35,813 nt of DNA. Source: Candidatus Eisenbacteria bacterium. GTDB taxonomy: Bacteria; Eisenbacteria; RBG-16-71-46. Shown piece after piece: positions 16,523-25,708 of the stretch. Each line of letters starts with the position of its first letter. Position 1 is the stretch's first letter. The notes below the pieces were generated by a model. The model was not told where the DNA came from and searched no databases. It worked only from the letters and a program-made list of their open reading frames with translations. Location of the stretch: positions 1-35,813 of the forward strand of contig JABFRW010000001.1 of assembly GCA_013140805.1 (NCBI GenBank). The letters are read 5' to 3'. The position numbers were made by a program, and so were the translations under genes.

Positions 16523-19342
16523 ATGCTCCGTCGAGCTCCCTGGGCTGCATCGCTCGCTCTTCTACTGGCCCTGTGGCCAGCCCTCGCCCCGCCAATCCAC
16601 GCCGGCACGACCGGCAAGCTGACCGGTCACGCGCGAAACGAGAAGAAGGAGATCCTGGCGGGTGTGAACATCCGCGTCGAAGGACAGCGGCTCGGTGCGG
16701 TGACGGACGAGAACGGGGCGTTCACGATCATCGGAATCCCCGCCGGAACCTACGTTGTGAAGGCGAATCTGCTCGGCTACGCGCCGTATTCGGCGCAGGG
16801 CGTCGACATCACGCCGGACTTCACCACCACTCTCGAGCTCGCACTCAGGTCCGAGGCGGTTCAGATGGACGAGGTGCGCGTGGATGCCGAGCGTCCGCTG
16901 CTTCAGAAAGACGCCACCAGCACCACCCGCGTGATCACGGCGGAGCAGATCAGCCGCCTGCCGACCCGTGGCTACAAGGAAGCGGCGGCGCAGCAGTCGG
17001 GAATCGTCAATTTCCAGCGCCAGATCGACACCGAGAGCGGCAACGGCAGCACCCTGATCATCCGGGGCGGGCGTCCGAATGAGACCGCATTCTTCGTCGA
17101 CGGCTTCTCGCAGCAGGATCCGCTGACCGGCAATGCCACGACCAGCATCAACAACAACGCGATTCAGGAAGTCGTGGTCTTGAACGGCGGCTTCAGCGCG
17201 GAGTACGGTCGCATCATGTCCGGCGTCGTGAACGTCATCACGCGCGAAGGCTCCGACCACTACGGTGGCAGCCTCGAGGTCGTCACCGACAACTTCGGAG
17301 GATTCGGCAACGACGTGCTGGGCGCCAAGGTCTACGACTACAACAACTACGACGGCAGCTTCGGCGGTCCGATCATCCCGGGTCGCGACCTGGGCTCGTT
17401 CTACTACAGCGGCCAGCGCCGCTGGCAGGGTGACCGCGCACCGCGCAGCAACTTCGAAGCGCCGCTTCCGGTCAATTCGCTGAGCGGGTGGAGCCATCAG
17501 GCGAAGCTCGCTTTCCCGCTCGGCTCGCAGATGGGACTGCGATTCGGCGGCCTGTTTTCGAGCGACGACTGGCGCGAGTTCCTGAATACTTACCGCTTCA
17601 ACCTTGCGCATTCGCCGCGCTACGAGGACATCAACAAGTCGGTGACCGGACAGTTCAATCACACCCTGTCCTCGAAGTCGTTCTACACCGTTGGGATGAA
17701 TTGGTTCTTCACCGAACGCAAGCGCGGTGACGGCGTGTACTTCGATCAGATCGAGCGCTACGGCGAGTTCCCGCAGGCCGATCTGAACACGAACATTCCA
17801 TGGTTCTGGCCCGGCTTCTCGGGCGCTCCGGGCGATCCGCTCGGCGACGCGCTTCGTGACGCCGCGATCGCGGCCGGTGGCAGCGGCCATGTTTTCGACG
17901 ACTACCTGCGTCGGCAGTCGCAGTACTGGGGCGCCAAGGCGGACTACACCACTCAGTGGAATCCGTATCACCAGTTCAAGACGGGTGCGCAGTTCGACCA
18001 GCACACGTTGCGGTTCTTCAACGCGTTCTTCCCGGTCAACTTCGCGATCAACACCGTCGACATCAACCGCTACGGCTTCAGCGAGAACGGTCGTGACGCG
18101 GTGGACGGTGGGCTGGACGGACCGCGGCAGCCGGTCACGGCGTCGTACTACCTGCAGGACAAGTACGAGCGTTCGGGCGTCGTCGTGAATGCCGGCATTC
18201 GTTACGACTACATCAACGTCGACACCGAGGCGCTCGCCAGCGAGGAGCTGCCGCTGGGTCTGGATGGATCGCTCGATGACGACGATCTCCAGTCCAACAA
18301 GACCTACAACCGGCTGAGCCCGCGACTCGGCATCGGATTCCCGGTCACCGACCGCACGGTGCTGCACGTCAACTACGGGCAGTTCTTCCAGCAGCCGAAC
18401 CTGCAGGATCTGTACGTGTCGTACCGCTTCCTCGAGCACAAGATCCAGACCGGTGGCTACTTCGTCGGCTTCGGCAACCCGAATCTGAAGCCCGAGCAGA
18501 CCACCGCCTACGAGGTGGGGATCGCGCATCAGATCAACGAGTTCTCGAAGTTCGACATCACCGCCTACTACAAGGACGTCAAGGACCTGGTGCAGATCGC
18601 GACGATCGCGTCGTTCCCGAACAACTTCTCGTCGTATCGCAACAAGGACTTCGCGACCATCAAGGGCGTCGACCTGGGCTACACGATGCGGCGGGTGAAT
18701 CACGTCGCCACGAACATCGCCTACAGCCTGTCGTTCGCGCTCGGAACCGGATCGGTCTCGAACACGCAGCGCAACATCGCGTGGACCGCGGGCGATCCTC
18801 CCAAGCAGACGGCGCCGCTCGACTTCGACCAGCGACACAAGTTCTCGGTCAACCTCGACTACGCGCTCGCCAAGGGCGAGGGGCTCAAGTGGGGCGCCTC
18901 CACTCCGTTCGAGAACGTCAACGTCAACGTGCTCTACAACGTCGCGAGCGGCACGCCGTACACGCCGACGATCCTGTACGACGAGGTCACGCTGGCGGCG
19001 GTGTCGTCTCAGCCGGTCGGCCCGCTCAACTCTCGCTACGGGCCGTGGACTCAGTCGGTCGACTTCAAGGCCAACAAGGGCTTCCGGTGGAGCGGACTCG
19101 ACATGAGCGCATACCTCTGGATGCTGAATGCATTCGATACCGAAAACTCGATCACGGTCTACACCTCGACCGGCTCGCCATTCACCACCAACTACCTCAA
19201 CACCCCCGCCGGTCGCGAAGCCGCAGCTGCGCTGCGCGATCAGGGCATCGATCCCGCGGCGGCCTACGGCCTCGCGCTCCAGAATCAGGCGTTGTTCAGC
19301 AATCCGCGGACGGTCCGATTCGGCCTTCGCGTGGGGTTCTGA
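16523..19342 (+). CDS. TonB-dependent-receptor-like outer-membrane protein
   Basis: 939 aa from ATG 16523 (AAAGGAG upstream), with a signal peptide ending about IHA-G. Residues ~30-115 are a carboxypeptidase-regulatory-like domain (GKLTGHARNEKKEILAGVNI ... GIPAGTYVVKANLLGY). A plug domain follows (EVRVDAERPLLQKDAT ... LIIRGGRPNETAFFVDGF ... FSAEYGRIMSGVVNVITREG). A long barrel with Tyr/Asn-rich strands ends in TVRFGLRVGF. SusC-like proteins and Oar-type receptors share this architecture; the Asn-rich plug and lack of an obvious TonB box fit an Oar-like OmpA-related receptor. The substrate is unknown. It heads a three-gene operon with a large exported protein and a PorV-like protein, suggesting a surface-assembly or secretion role rather than simple metal uptake. 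Confidence 0.87.
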   Translation: MLRRAPWAASLALLLALWPALAPPIHAGTTGKLTGHARNEKKEILAGVNIRVEGQRLGAVTDENGAFTIIGIPAGTYVVKANLLGYAPYSAQGVDITPDFTTTLELALRSEAVQMDEVRVDAERPLLQKDATSTTRVITAEQISRLPTRGYKEAAAQQSGIVNFQRQIDTESGNGSTLIIRGGRPNETAFFVDGFSQQDPLTGNATTSINNNAIQEVVVLNGGFSAEYGRIMSGVVNVITREGSDHYGGSLEVVTDNFGGFGNDVLGAKVYDYNNYDGSFGGPIIPGRDLGSFYYSGQRRWQGDRAPRSNFEAPLPVNSLSGWSHQAKLAFPLGSQMGLRFGGLFSSDDWREFLNTYRFNLAHSPRYEDINKSVTGQFNHTLSSKSFYTVGMNWFFTERKRGDGVYFDQIERYGEFPQADLNTNIPWFWPGFSGAPGDPLGDALRDAAIAAGGSGHVFDDYLRRQSQYWGAKADYTTQWNPYHQFKTGAQFDQHTLRFFNAFFPVNFAINTVDINRYGFSENGRDAVDGGLDGPRQPVTASYYLQDKYERSGVVVNAGIRYDYINVDTEALASEELPLGLDGSLDDDDLQSNKTYNRLSPRLGIGFPVTDRTVLHVNYGQFFQQPNLQDLYVSYRFLEHKIQTGGYFVGFGNPNLKPEQTTAYEVGIAHQINEFSKFDITAYYKDVKDLVQIATIASFPNNFSSYRNKDFATIKGVDLGYTMRRVNHVATNIAYSLSFALGTGSVSNTQRNIAWTAGDPPKQTAPLDFDQRHKFSVNLDYALAKGEGLKWGASTPFENVNVNVLYNVASGTPYTPTILYDEVTLAAVSSQPVGPLNSRYGPWTQSVDFKANKGFRWSGLDMSAYLWMLNAFDTENSITVYTSTGSPFTTNYLNTPAGREAAAALRDQGIDPAAAYGLALQNQALFSNPRTVRFGLRVGF

Positions 19343-19381
19343 TCCATGCGTCCGACACGAGGTCATACCGGGAGGAACTCC

Positions 19382-22309
19382 ATGCGATTCGTTCGCATGA
19401 TCGCCGCACTGTCCGTCGCCGCCGCGTGCATCCACGCGGCGGCCTCGGCCGCTCCGCAGAGCGGCCGACGTCCGCGGCCGGCCAGCCCGCAGGTGGTCGA
19501 CAACTCGCAGACGCTCGACATCAACAACATCTCCATGTTCGTGACCAACACGGGCTCGTTCGCCTACGACAAGGGCACCGGTAACTCGGGGCTCGAATTC
19601 CCGAAGGGCACCGGCAAGACCGCAGTCTTCGCGGCGGGTCTGTGGATCGGCGGGAAGGTCCTGGGTGTGACGCGTATGGCGGTCTCGGAATACTCGGACG
19701 AGTTCACGCCGGGCGCCGCACTCGGCGGAGTCGCCGCCGATCCCGATCGCGCCGACTTCAAGGTCTACAAGCTCAACCGTACGTATACGCTCACCGCGGA
19801 TCGCGACGCGGCGCTCGCCGACTACGAGGCCGGGGCCGAGGTCTGGGGAGCTCCGAACGTGTCCGTGCTGCCCGACGGTTCACTCGACATCCTGGGTGAC
19901 CAGATGGCGTGGGCGGTCTACAACGACTTCGATCCCACCGCACACACCAACCGCGCCGGCACCACCGCGCCGCTCGGCATCGAGATCAAGCAGACCTCGT
20001 TCGCGTTCAATCGCCAGGGTGCGCTCGGGAACGTCGTTTTCCTCAAGTACAACATCATCAATCGCGGCACCAACAACCTCACGAACATGTTCGTTTCGCA
20101 GTGGTCGGATCCGGATCTCGGCGGAGCCGCAGACGACCTGGTCGCCAGCGATACGACGCTCGACCTGGGTTACGTCTACAACGCGACCAACAACGACGAG
20201 CAGTACGGCGGGCAGCCGCCCGCAGTCGGCTACGACTTTTTCCTGGGGCCGACGGTCGGCGGCACGCCGCTCGGTCTGTCGTCATTCAACAAGTACATCA
20301 ACGGTACCGACCCGAACACCGCCGAGAAGTCCTACAACTACATGCAGGGTCTGAACGCGGACGGCAGCCCGGTGATCAATCCGGTCACGGGGCTCGTCAC
20401 CAAGTATCAGGTGAGCGGAGATCCGGTCACCGGAAACGGCTGGCTCGACACCAATCCCGCGGATCGCCGACTGATGCTCTCCAGCGGACCGTTCACGCTC
20501 GCTCCCGGAGACAGCCAGGAAGTGGTGTGCGCGATCATCGTCGGCCAGAGCAAGAATCGGCTCGCGAGCATTTCGCTCATGAAGTTCTACGACACGTTCG
20601 CGCAGTCGGCGTTCAATGCAGATTTCGATCTGCCTTCGCCGCCACTCTCGCCGACCGTCACGGCCACTCCACTCGACGGAGGAGTGCGGCTGTCATGGGA
20701 GACGAACGCCGAGTCGTACAACGCTGCGCCGTACAACTTTGAGGGCTACGTCGTCTACCAGGGCGCCTCGATCGCGGGACCGTTCACGCGGCTCGCGACC
20801 TACGATCTGGCCAACGGCATCACCACGGTGCTGGATCCCGACTTCAACGAGGATCAGGGCCTGATCCTGCCGCAGGGCAAGGCGTTCGGTCAGGATGCCG
20901 GACTGCGCTACTCGATCGAGCTGGATGAGGACGCCGTTCGGGGCGGGCCGCTCGCGAACGCGCAGCGGTACTACTACACGGTGAATGCCTACGGCGTCGG
21001 TCTCGGCCAGTTCCCGCAGGTGCTGGAGTCGGCGAACAATGTGATCACGGTGATTCCGCAGACGCCGCCGGCCGGGGTCGACATCGCGAGCGCCGGCGTG
21101 GTCGGATTCACGCAGTCGCAGCGAACTCCCGGACCGGATCCGAGCACCGATGTCGTGGTGATCGACGTGGTGGATCCGCTGGTCGCGATCGATGCGAACT
21201 GGGTGCTGGGCTTCAAGCCGGCCTGCGCCTCGTGCGACAGCCTCGTCTGGTACCTGGTCAGGACGGTCGGGGCCGCAGTCGACACCGTGATCAACAACGC
21301 AACCAACTTCGGTGGCGGCGACACCAATCCGATCATCAACGGGATCCGTCCGAGCGTGCTGAGCTTCCCGCTCGGCGAACTCGCGAACATCGCCTACGTC
21401 GACACGGCGGGCGGCTCACCCGCTGCTCTCGGCGGGGCGGCCGGTCGAGGCCTGCACTTCTTCGACGGTGCGGGTGACTACGGTGCGAACTATCCGGGAT
21501 CGTCGATGCCCGCGGGCGGCTCGTATCACACCTGCATGATTCGCTTCGGCCCGCCCGGACAGCTCGCGTATCAATACATCCGTGGCGACGTCGGCGACCT
21601 CTACACCGCATTCGTGCCGATTCCGTTCACGGCGTGGGATCTCGAGCTCAATCAGCAGATCAACGTCGCGTTCCGAGAGAGCGACGGCGCCGAGGACGGG
21701 ACCTGGAACCCGACATCGGCGAGCAACGGCGGCGCCGAGCCGGTGTGGCTGCTGGGATCCGCGTACACGGGCGTCGAGGATCCTGCTTATTCGCTCGCTC
21801 CGATGAACGACATGCTGTCCGCAGAAGTCGACCTCCGCTATCACATCTACCCGCGCCTGACGAGTGCATCCGCCGTCGCCGATCCGGGCGACAAGGTCAT
21901 GTTCTCGGCCAGCACGCCCTCGACGACGAACGACTACTTCACGTTCTCGACCGAAGCGGCAGATCGCATGAACACGTCGCTCGCGCAGCAGGAGATGACT
22001 CGAATCAAGGCGGTGCCGAATCCGTATTTCACGCATTCGAGCTACGAGACGAGCCAGTTCAATCGCGAACTCAAGTTCACGCACCTGCCGGCGAGCTGCA
22101 CCCTCCGCATCTACAACCTGGCGGGAGATCTGGTCCGAACGCTGCAGAAGAACGACGCGACGTCGCAGCTGACCTGGAACCTCGAGACCAATCGCGGCCT
22201 GCCAGTCGGCAGTGGGATCTACGTTTTCCACGTCGATGCGCCCGGAATCGGGTCCCACGTGGGCAAGGTGGCGGTCTTCATGGAGAAGGAGCGCCTGAAC
22301 AACTTCTGA
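19382..22309 (+). CDS. Large exported protein with Fn3-like and FlgD/type-9-like C-terminal domains
   Basis: 975 aa from ATG 19382 (CGGGAGGAACTCC upstream; an ATG 12 codons earlier is in frame but lacks a site). The signal peptide is MRFVRMIAALSVAAACIHAAASA. The N-terminal half is beta-rich with many Asn and Gly (TLDINNISMFVTNTGSFAYD; FLKYNIINRGTNNLTNMFV). A fibronectin-III-like unit appears near 430-515 (PTVTATPLDGGVRLSWETNAES). The last ~100 residues (IKAVPNPYFTHSSYE ... LRIYNLAGDLVRTLQK ... GSGIYVFHVDAPG) have the FlgD-Ig/type-9 sorting pattern: NPY, YNLAGDLVR and the GIYVFHV strand. This predicts transit across the outer membrane or surface attachment, perhaps through the barrels encoded on either side. 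There are 39 bases to the preceding gene. The family is otherwise unrecognised. Confidence 0.78.
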   Translation: MRFVRMIAALSVAAACIHAAASAAPQSGRRPRPASPQVVDNSQTLDINNISMFVTNTGSFAYDKGTGNSGLEFPKGTGKTAVFAAGLWIGGKVLGVTRMAVSEYSDEFTPGAALGGVAADPDRADFKVYKLNRTYTLTADRDAALADYEAGAEVWGAPNVSVLPDGSLDILGDQMAWAVYNDFDPTAHTNRAGTTAPLGIEIKQTSFAFNRQGALGNVVFLKYNIINRGTNNLTNMFVSQWSDPDLGGAADDLVASDTTLDLGYVYNATNNDEQYGGQPPAVGYDFFLGPTVGGTPLGLSSFNKYINGTDPNTAEKSYNYMQGLNADGSPVINPVTGLVTKYQVSGDPVTGNGWLDTNPADRRLMLSSGPFTLAPGDSQEVVCAIIVGQSKNRLASISLMKFYDTFAQSAFNADFDLPSPPLSPTVTATPLDGGVRLSWETNAESYNAAPYNFEGYVVYQGASIAGPFTRLATYDLANGITTVLDPDFNEDQGLILPQGKAFGQDAGLRYSIELDEDAVRGGPLANAQRYYYTVNAYGVGLGQFPQVLESANNVITVIPQTPPAGVDIASAGVVGFTQSQRTPGPDPSTDVVVIDVVDPLVAIDANWVLGFKPACASCDSLVWYLVRTVGAAVDTVINNATNFGGGDTNPIINGIRPSVLSFPLGELANIAYVDTAGGSPAALGGAAGRGLHFFDGAGDYGANYPGSSMPAGGSYHTCMIRFGPPGQLAYQYIRGDVGDLYTAFVPIPFTAWDLELNQQINVAFRESDGAEDGTWNPTSASNGGAEPVWLLGSAYTGVEDPAYSLAPMNDMLSAEVDLRYHIYPRLTSASAVADPGDKVMFSASTPSTTNDYFTFSTEAADRMNTSLAQQEMTRIKAVPNPYFTHSSYETSQFNRELKFTHLPASCTLRIYNLAGDLVRTLQKNDATSQLTWNLETNRGLPVGSGIYVFHVDAPGIGSHVGKVAVFMEKERLNNF

Positions 22310-22364
22310 GCGGGCGAAACGAACCATGAACCGACCCCTTTGCGAACGAGAGGAGACTTCCGTG

Positions 22365-23390
22365 ATGAAGGCGAATCGAACCATCGCGCTCGCTGCGGTG
22401 CTGCTGGCGCTCGGCGCCGGTGCTGCATGGGCGGGATCCGAGAATCGAGTGGGAACCGGCGGACTTCACGAACTGCGACTTCCGGTCGGAGCGCGCTCGA
22501 CGGCGCTCGCGGGTGCGGATATCGGAAGCGTTTCCGGAGCCGAGGCGTTGTTCTACAACCCCTCGGGCATCGCCGGGACCGACCGCGGGACCGAGCTGAT
22601 GTTCAGCAACACCTCGTACATTGCCGGCACCGACGTGAATTTCGTCGGCGTGACGCAGAGCCTCGGTGACCTTGGCATGATCGGAATCAGTGCAAAGGTC
22701 TTCAGCGTCGGAGAGATCGAGCGCACCACCGAGACGAGCCCCGACGGAACCGGCGAGTTCTTCTCGCCGACCACGACCGTGATCGGGCTCGGCTACGGCA
22801 AGCGCATGACCGATCGGGTGAATTTCGGAGGCGCGTTCTACTTCGCGTCCGAACGCATCCTGCAGGAGACCGCGTCGGGCGTTTCGTTCGACTTCGGCTT
22901 CCAGTACGACACCGGATACCGCGGGCTCAAGCTCGGCATGGCGATGAAGAATTTCGGGCCCAACTCGGAGTTCTCAGGCGCCGATTTCGAGCGCAACATC
23001 CGCTACGACGAGGACGACCCGCAGTCCGGCAATCGCACCGTGACGAACAACTCGTCGCTGTTCGAACTGCCGTCGCTGTTCCAACTCGGACTCTCGATGC
23101 CGCTGGTTCAGGGGCCCACGAACCTGAACGCGCACGCCCTGTTCCAGAGCAATAGCTTCGGACGGGACGAGGGGCGCTTCGGCATGGAGCTGGCGGTGCG
23201 CAACCTGGCTGCGCTGCGCGCCGGATACGTCTACAACGGCGACGATGAATCGCTGTTCGGGCTGTCGTACGGCGTCGGAGTGAACGTGCCGCTCGGCAGT
23301 ACCCGGTTGGCGATCGACTATGCCGGACAGACGATCAACGACGGGATCTTCGACGACATCCAGCACGTCGCGGTGAGCCTGCTGTTCTGA
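22365..23390 (+). CDS. PorV/PorQ-family outer-membrane protein
   Basis: 341 aa from ATG 22365 (GAGAGGAGACTTCCGTG upstream), with signal peptide MKANRTIALAAVLLALGAGAAWA. The family hallmark follows: LRLPVGARSTALAGADIGSVSGAEALFYNPSGIAG, the conserved N-terminal strand and NP(S/A)G turn of PorV/PorQ (FadL-like) barrels. Repeated barrel strands come after it (GMIGISAKVFSVGEIERT; GGAFYFASERI; RAGYVYNGDDESLFGLSYGVG), and it ends HVAVSLLF. In Bacteroidetes PorV shuttles type-9 cargo at the outer membrane; here it directly follows a protein with a type-9-like tail, which supports a cargo/carrier relationship by inference. It is the last gene of the operon begun at 16523. Confidence 0.85.
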   Translation: MKANRTIALAAVLLALGAGAAWAGSENRVGTGGLHELRLPVGARSTALAGADIGSVSGAEALFYNPSGIAGTDRGTELMFSNTSYIAGTDVNFVGVTQSLGDLGMIGISAKVFSVGEIERTTETSPDGTGEFFSPTTTVIGLGYGKRMTDRVNFGGAFYFASERILQETASGVSFDFGFQYDTGYRGLKLGMAMKNFGPNSEFSGADFERNIRYDEDDPQSGNRTVTNNSSLFELPSLFQLGLSMPLVQGPTNLNAHALFQSNSFGRDEGRFGMELAVRNLAALRAGYVYNGDDESLFGLSYGVGVNVPLGSTRLAIDYAGQTINDGIFDDIQHVAVSLLF

Positions 23391-23406
23391 TCGAGGACCG
23401 AAGTCT

Positions 23407-23438
23407 CGGGCCCGTGGAGCGGTCGCTCCGCGGGCCCG
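23407..23438. terminator. Convergent-region hairpin 1
   Basis: A 14-bp stem (one G-T pair) starting CGGGCCCG with loop GGTC, 16 bases after the PorV-like gene stop. No T-tract follows on either strand, so any termination would rely on the stem, on Rho or on the second hairpin. Confidence 0.6.
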
Positions 23439-23447
23439 TTCGTACGA

Positions 23448-23480
23448 ACGGCCCGGCCCCTGAGTCAGGGACCGGGCCGT
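23448..23480. terminator. Convergent-region hairpin 2 (gdhA side)
   Basis: ACGGCCCGG paired with CCGGGCCGT, continued after one C-A mismatch by CCCTG/CAGGG. It lies 28 bases past the glutamate dehydrogenase stop on the minus strand. Between the two hairpins sits the perfect palindrome CGTTCGTACGAACG (23437-23450). The pair probably insulates the two converging transcripts. Confidence 0.6.
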
Positions 23481-23508
23481 CGACTTGCCACTCGAGGGCG
23501 ACGTCGCG

Positions 23509-24777
23509 CTACGCGTACACCCCGCGCAGCATGATGACCTTGACCACGCGCTCGATGGCGACGAGGAACGCGGCCATGCGCAGCGAGACCTTCTGCTCGA
23601 CCGACTTGGCGAGCACTCCGTTGAACGCGTCGACCATGTACTGCTCGAGGCGTGAGTTCACCTCGGCTTCGGTCCAGTAGAAGCCCATGCGGTTCTGGAC
23701 CCACTCGAAGTAACTCACCGTGACGCCGCCCGAATTGCACAGGATATCGGGAATCACCTGCACGCCATTGCGCTCGAGAATCGTGTCGGCATCGGGTGTC
23801 GTCGGGCCGTTCGCGCCTTCCGCGACGATGCGAGCCTTCACGCGGCCCGCGTTCTCCGCCGTGATCTGGTTCTCGAGCGCGGCGGGGATCAGGATGTCGC
23901 AGTCGTACTCGATGATCGATCTGTCCAGCGGCTTGCTGCCCGGGAAGCCCTTGACGCCGCGATGATCCGCGACCCACTTGATCAACGCCGGAATGTCGAG
24001 CCCGTCGGGGTTGTGGATCGCGCCGGTGACGTCGGAAACCGCGAGGATGCGAGCACCCTGCTTGGCGAGCAGATCCGCGGAAACCGAGCCCACATTGCCG
24101 AAGCCCTGCACCGCGACGCGCACGCCCTGCAGCGAAACGTTCAGGTGCTTGCACAGCTCCCGCACGCACAGCATCACGCCGCGCCCGGTCGCCTCGCGCC
24201 GGCCCAGCGAGCCACCGACTTCGATCGGCTTGCCGGTCACGACCGCGTACTCGGTGCGGCGCTCGTGCATGGAGTAGGTGTCGACGATCCACGCCATCAC
24301 CTGCTCATTGGTGTTCACGTCCGGCGCCGGAATGTCGCTCTCGGGGCCGAACAGGTCGGAGAGATCCGCAGCGTAGCGGCGCGTGAGGCGTTCGATCTCG
24401 CCCTTCGACATCTTGGACGGATCGCACTGCACGCCGCCCTTGCCGCCGCCGTACGGAATGTTCACCACCGCGCACTTCCAGGTCATCCACGCCGCCAGCG
24501 CTTCGACTTCCTCGAGCGTCACGTCGGGGTGGTAACGGATTCCGCCCTTGGCCGGGCCGCGCACGATCGAGTGCTGGACGCGGTAACCGGTGAAGACCTT
24601 GATGTTGCCATCGTCCATCTGGACCGGCAGCGAGACGATCGTGGCGCGACGCGGCTTCTTCAGCAGCTCGCGGATGCCTTCGGGCAGATTGAGCCTCGCG
24701 GCCGCCTCGTCGAACTGACGCTCGGCGTTCGCGAGCGGGTTGAGTTCCTTCTGCTGATTGGTGTTTTGAACTGCCAT
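23509..24777 (-). CDS. gdhA: Glutamate dehydrogenase (Glu/Leu/Phe/Val family)
   Basis: 422 aa from ATG 24777 with GGAGGA 4 bases upstream; the frame is open further but has no site. Conserved features: the GPAKGGIRYHP substrate loop with K77, the WKCAVVNIPYGGGKGGV active-site segment (K101, catalytic-type K113), the PAPDVNTN loop, RREATGRGV, the dinucleotide-binding GFGNVG turn, and the EGANGPTTPDAD and NSGGVTVSYFEWVQN C-terminal motifs. The family interconverts glutamate with 2-oxoglutarate and ammonium in the cytoplasm. The length and RREATGRGV/QGFGNVGS pattern fit the hexameric small GDH group, often NAD-linked; coenzyme preference is not certain. It is a single-gene unit with a -10-like box upstream. 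Confidence 0.95.
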   Translation of the reverse strand: MAVQNTNQQKELNPLANAERQFDEAAARLNLPEGIRELLKKPRRATIVSLPVQMDDGNIKVFTGYRVQHSIVRGPAKGGIRYHPDVTLEEVEALAAWMTWKCAVVNIPYGGGKGGVQCDPSKMSKGEIERLTRRYAADLSDLFGPESDIPAPDVNTNEQVMAWIVDTYSMHERRTEYAVVTGKPIEVGGSLGRREATGRGVMLCVRELCKHLNVSLQGVRVAVQGFGNVGSVSADLLAKQGARILAVSDVTGAIHNPDGLDIPALIKWVADHRGVKGFPGSKPLDRSIIEYDCDILIPAALENQITAENAGRVKARIVAEGANGPTTPDADTILERNGVQVIPDILCNSGGVTVSYFEWVQNRMGFYWTEAEVNSRLEQYMVDAFNGVLAKSVEQKVSLRMAAFLVAIERVVKVIMLRGVYA

Positions 24778-24869
24778 GGGTTCCTCCGGCGGATGCACGG
24801 CCGCGCCGAACGGGGGGCAAGGTGGGTGGCGCCGGGTCGCCCGGCAGAAACATCCCTGAAACGGCGCGC

Positions 24870-24875
24870 AGTATA
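24870..24875 (-). promoter_or_regulatory. gdhA -10 element
   Basis: TATACT on the minus strand is the best -10 match in the window, 93 bases before the gdhA start. No convincing -35 is seen at 16-18 bases. Transcription would begin near 24863, with a leader of about 85 bases. Confidence 0.45.
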
Positions 24876-24919
24876 GCCGCGCGGAGCGGCCCACGCGACC
24901 CGGCGCGACGCGGCGAGCG

Positions 24920-25708
24920 CTAGCGGTAGAACCGCTTGAGCAGGCCCCAGGTCGCGTTGTAGACGTCGGCCCGACCACGCCTCGCCGGTAACTCCGCAAC
25001 CGAGAGGGTGGCGCCCGGCGTCGCGATCGGGTCCGCGCGGGTGGCCGAGCTCGCGGACGCCATGAGGGAGGAGGGCGTGGTCTGGTCTTCCCATCGGTTG
25101 ATGTACCAGCGGCTCGCACTCGGCTCGAGGCCGAGGCCCTCGGGAATCCTGGCGGAGTCACCGCGCACGAGATAGAACAGCGCCTGTCCGGAGACATTCG
25201 TCTGAACGCCGTCGACGTCGGTGATGTTGAGCGTGACCGAGGTGCGGATCGACACGAAGTGCTCGAGGTCGGGATTCAGCGGATCGCGACGCGAGTCGGG
25301 AAAAGTCTGAAACGTGTTGTCGAGCACCAGCGTGATCGAGGACGCCGGCTGGAGTCCGTCGCCGCCCTGGAACAGGTGGCGCGAGTACTCGTTCTCGTCG
25401 CCATAGGTCCACGGCACCGCGGTATAAGCGCGCCCGGCCGTGTCGTTGGCCGCGAAGACGAAGCGGTAGTCCTCGGTGAAGAGCTTTCGGTAGACCTCGT
25501 AGTCGCGCTGGTTGTAGGCCCATGCGAACAATTTGAGCAGGCCCTCGGGGGTGCTCGGCTCCGGCGGCTTCTCGGACCGGGCGCGCCCCAGGATCAGCGG
25601 TGAGAACGGGTTGAAGCAGCCCGGCACCATGAACAGCGCGAGCCCCAGTGCCGCCAGGACGACGAGCCGTCGAATCGGCGATGGCGAGCGTGTGGCCGAG
25701 CGCTTCAT
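24920..25708 (-). CDS. Unrecognised lipoprotein A
   Basis: 262 aa. A basic N-terminus and hydrophobic core lead to a lipobox (MVPG-C31), so it is predicted to be lipidated and membrane-attached. The body begins with a short helical segment (STPEGLLKLFAWAYNQRDYEVYRKLFTEDYRFVFA) resembling the SnoaL/NTF2-like fold often found in lipoproteins. Strands follow (ASSITLVLDNTFQTF; VSIRTSVTLNITDVDG; NVSGQALFYLVRGDSARI ... SRWYINRWEDQT); the pattern of an early aromatic helix and late RWYINRWED strand supports that fold but does not prove it. Its ATG overlaps the TGA of lipoprotein B (TGATG). It is last in a three-gene unit with a barrel protein. No enzyme activity can be inferred. Confidence 0.72.
   Translation of the reverse strand: MKRSATRSPSPIRRLVVLAALGLALFMVPGCFNPFSPLILGRARSEKPPEPSTPEGLLKLFAWAYNQRDYEVYRKLFTEDYRFVFAANDTAGRAYTAVPWTYGDENEYSRHLFQGGDGLQPASSITLVLDNTFQTFPDSRRDPLNPDLEHFVSIRTSVTLNITDVDGVQTNVSGQALFYLVRGDSARIPEGLGLEPSASRWYINRWEDQTTPSSLMASASSATRADPIATPGATLSVAELPARRGRADVYNATWGLLKRFYR

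Noticed and set aside
16562-19435. 957-codon open frame on the minus strand
   Set aside because: Antisense shadow of the receptor-like gene, with Arg/Val/Asp-biased composition and no recognisable motif.
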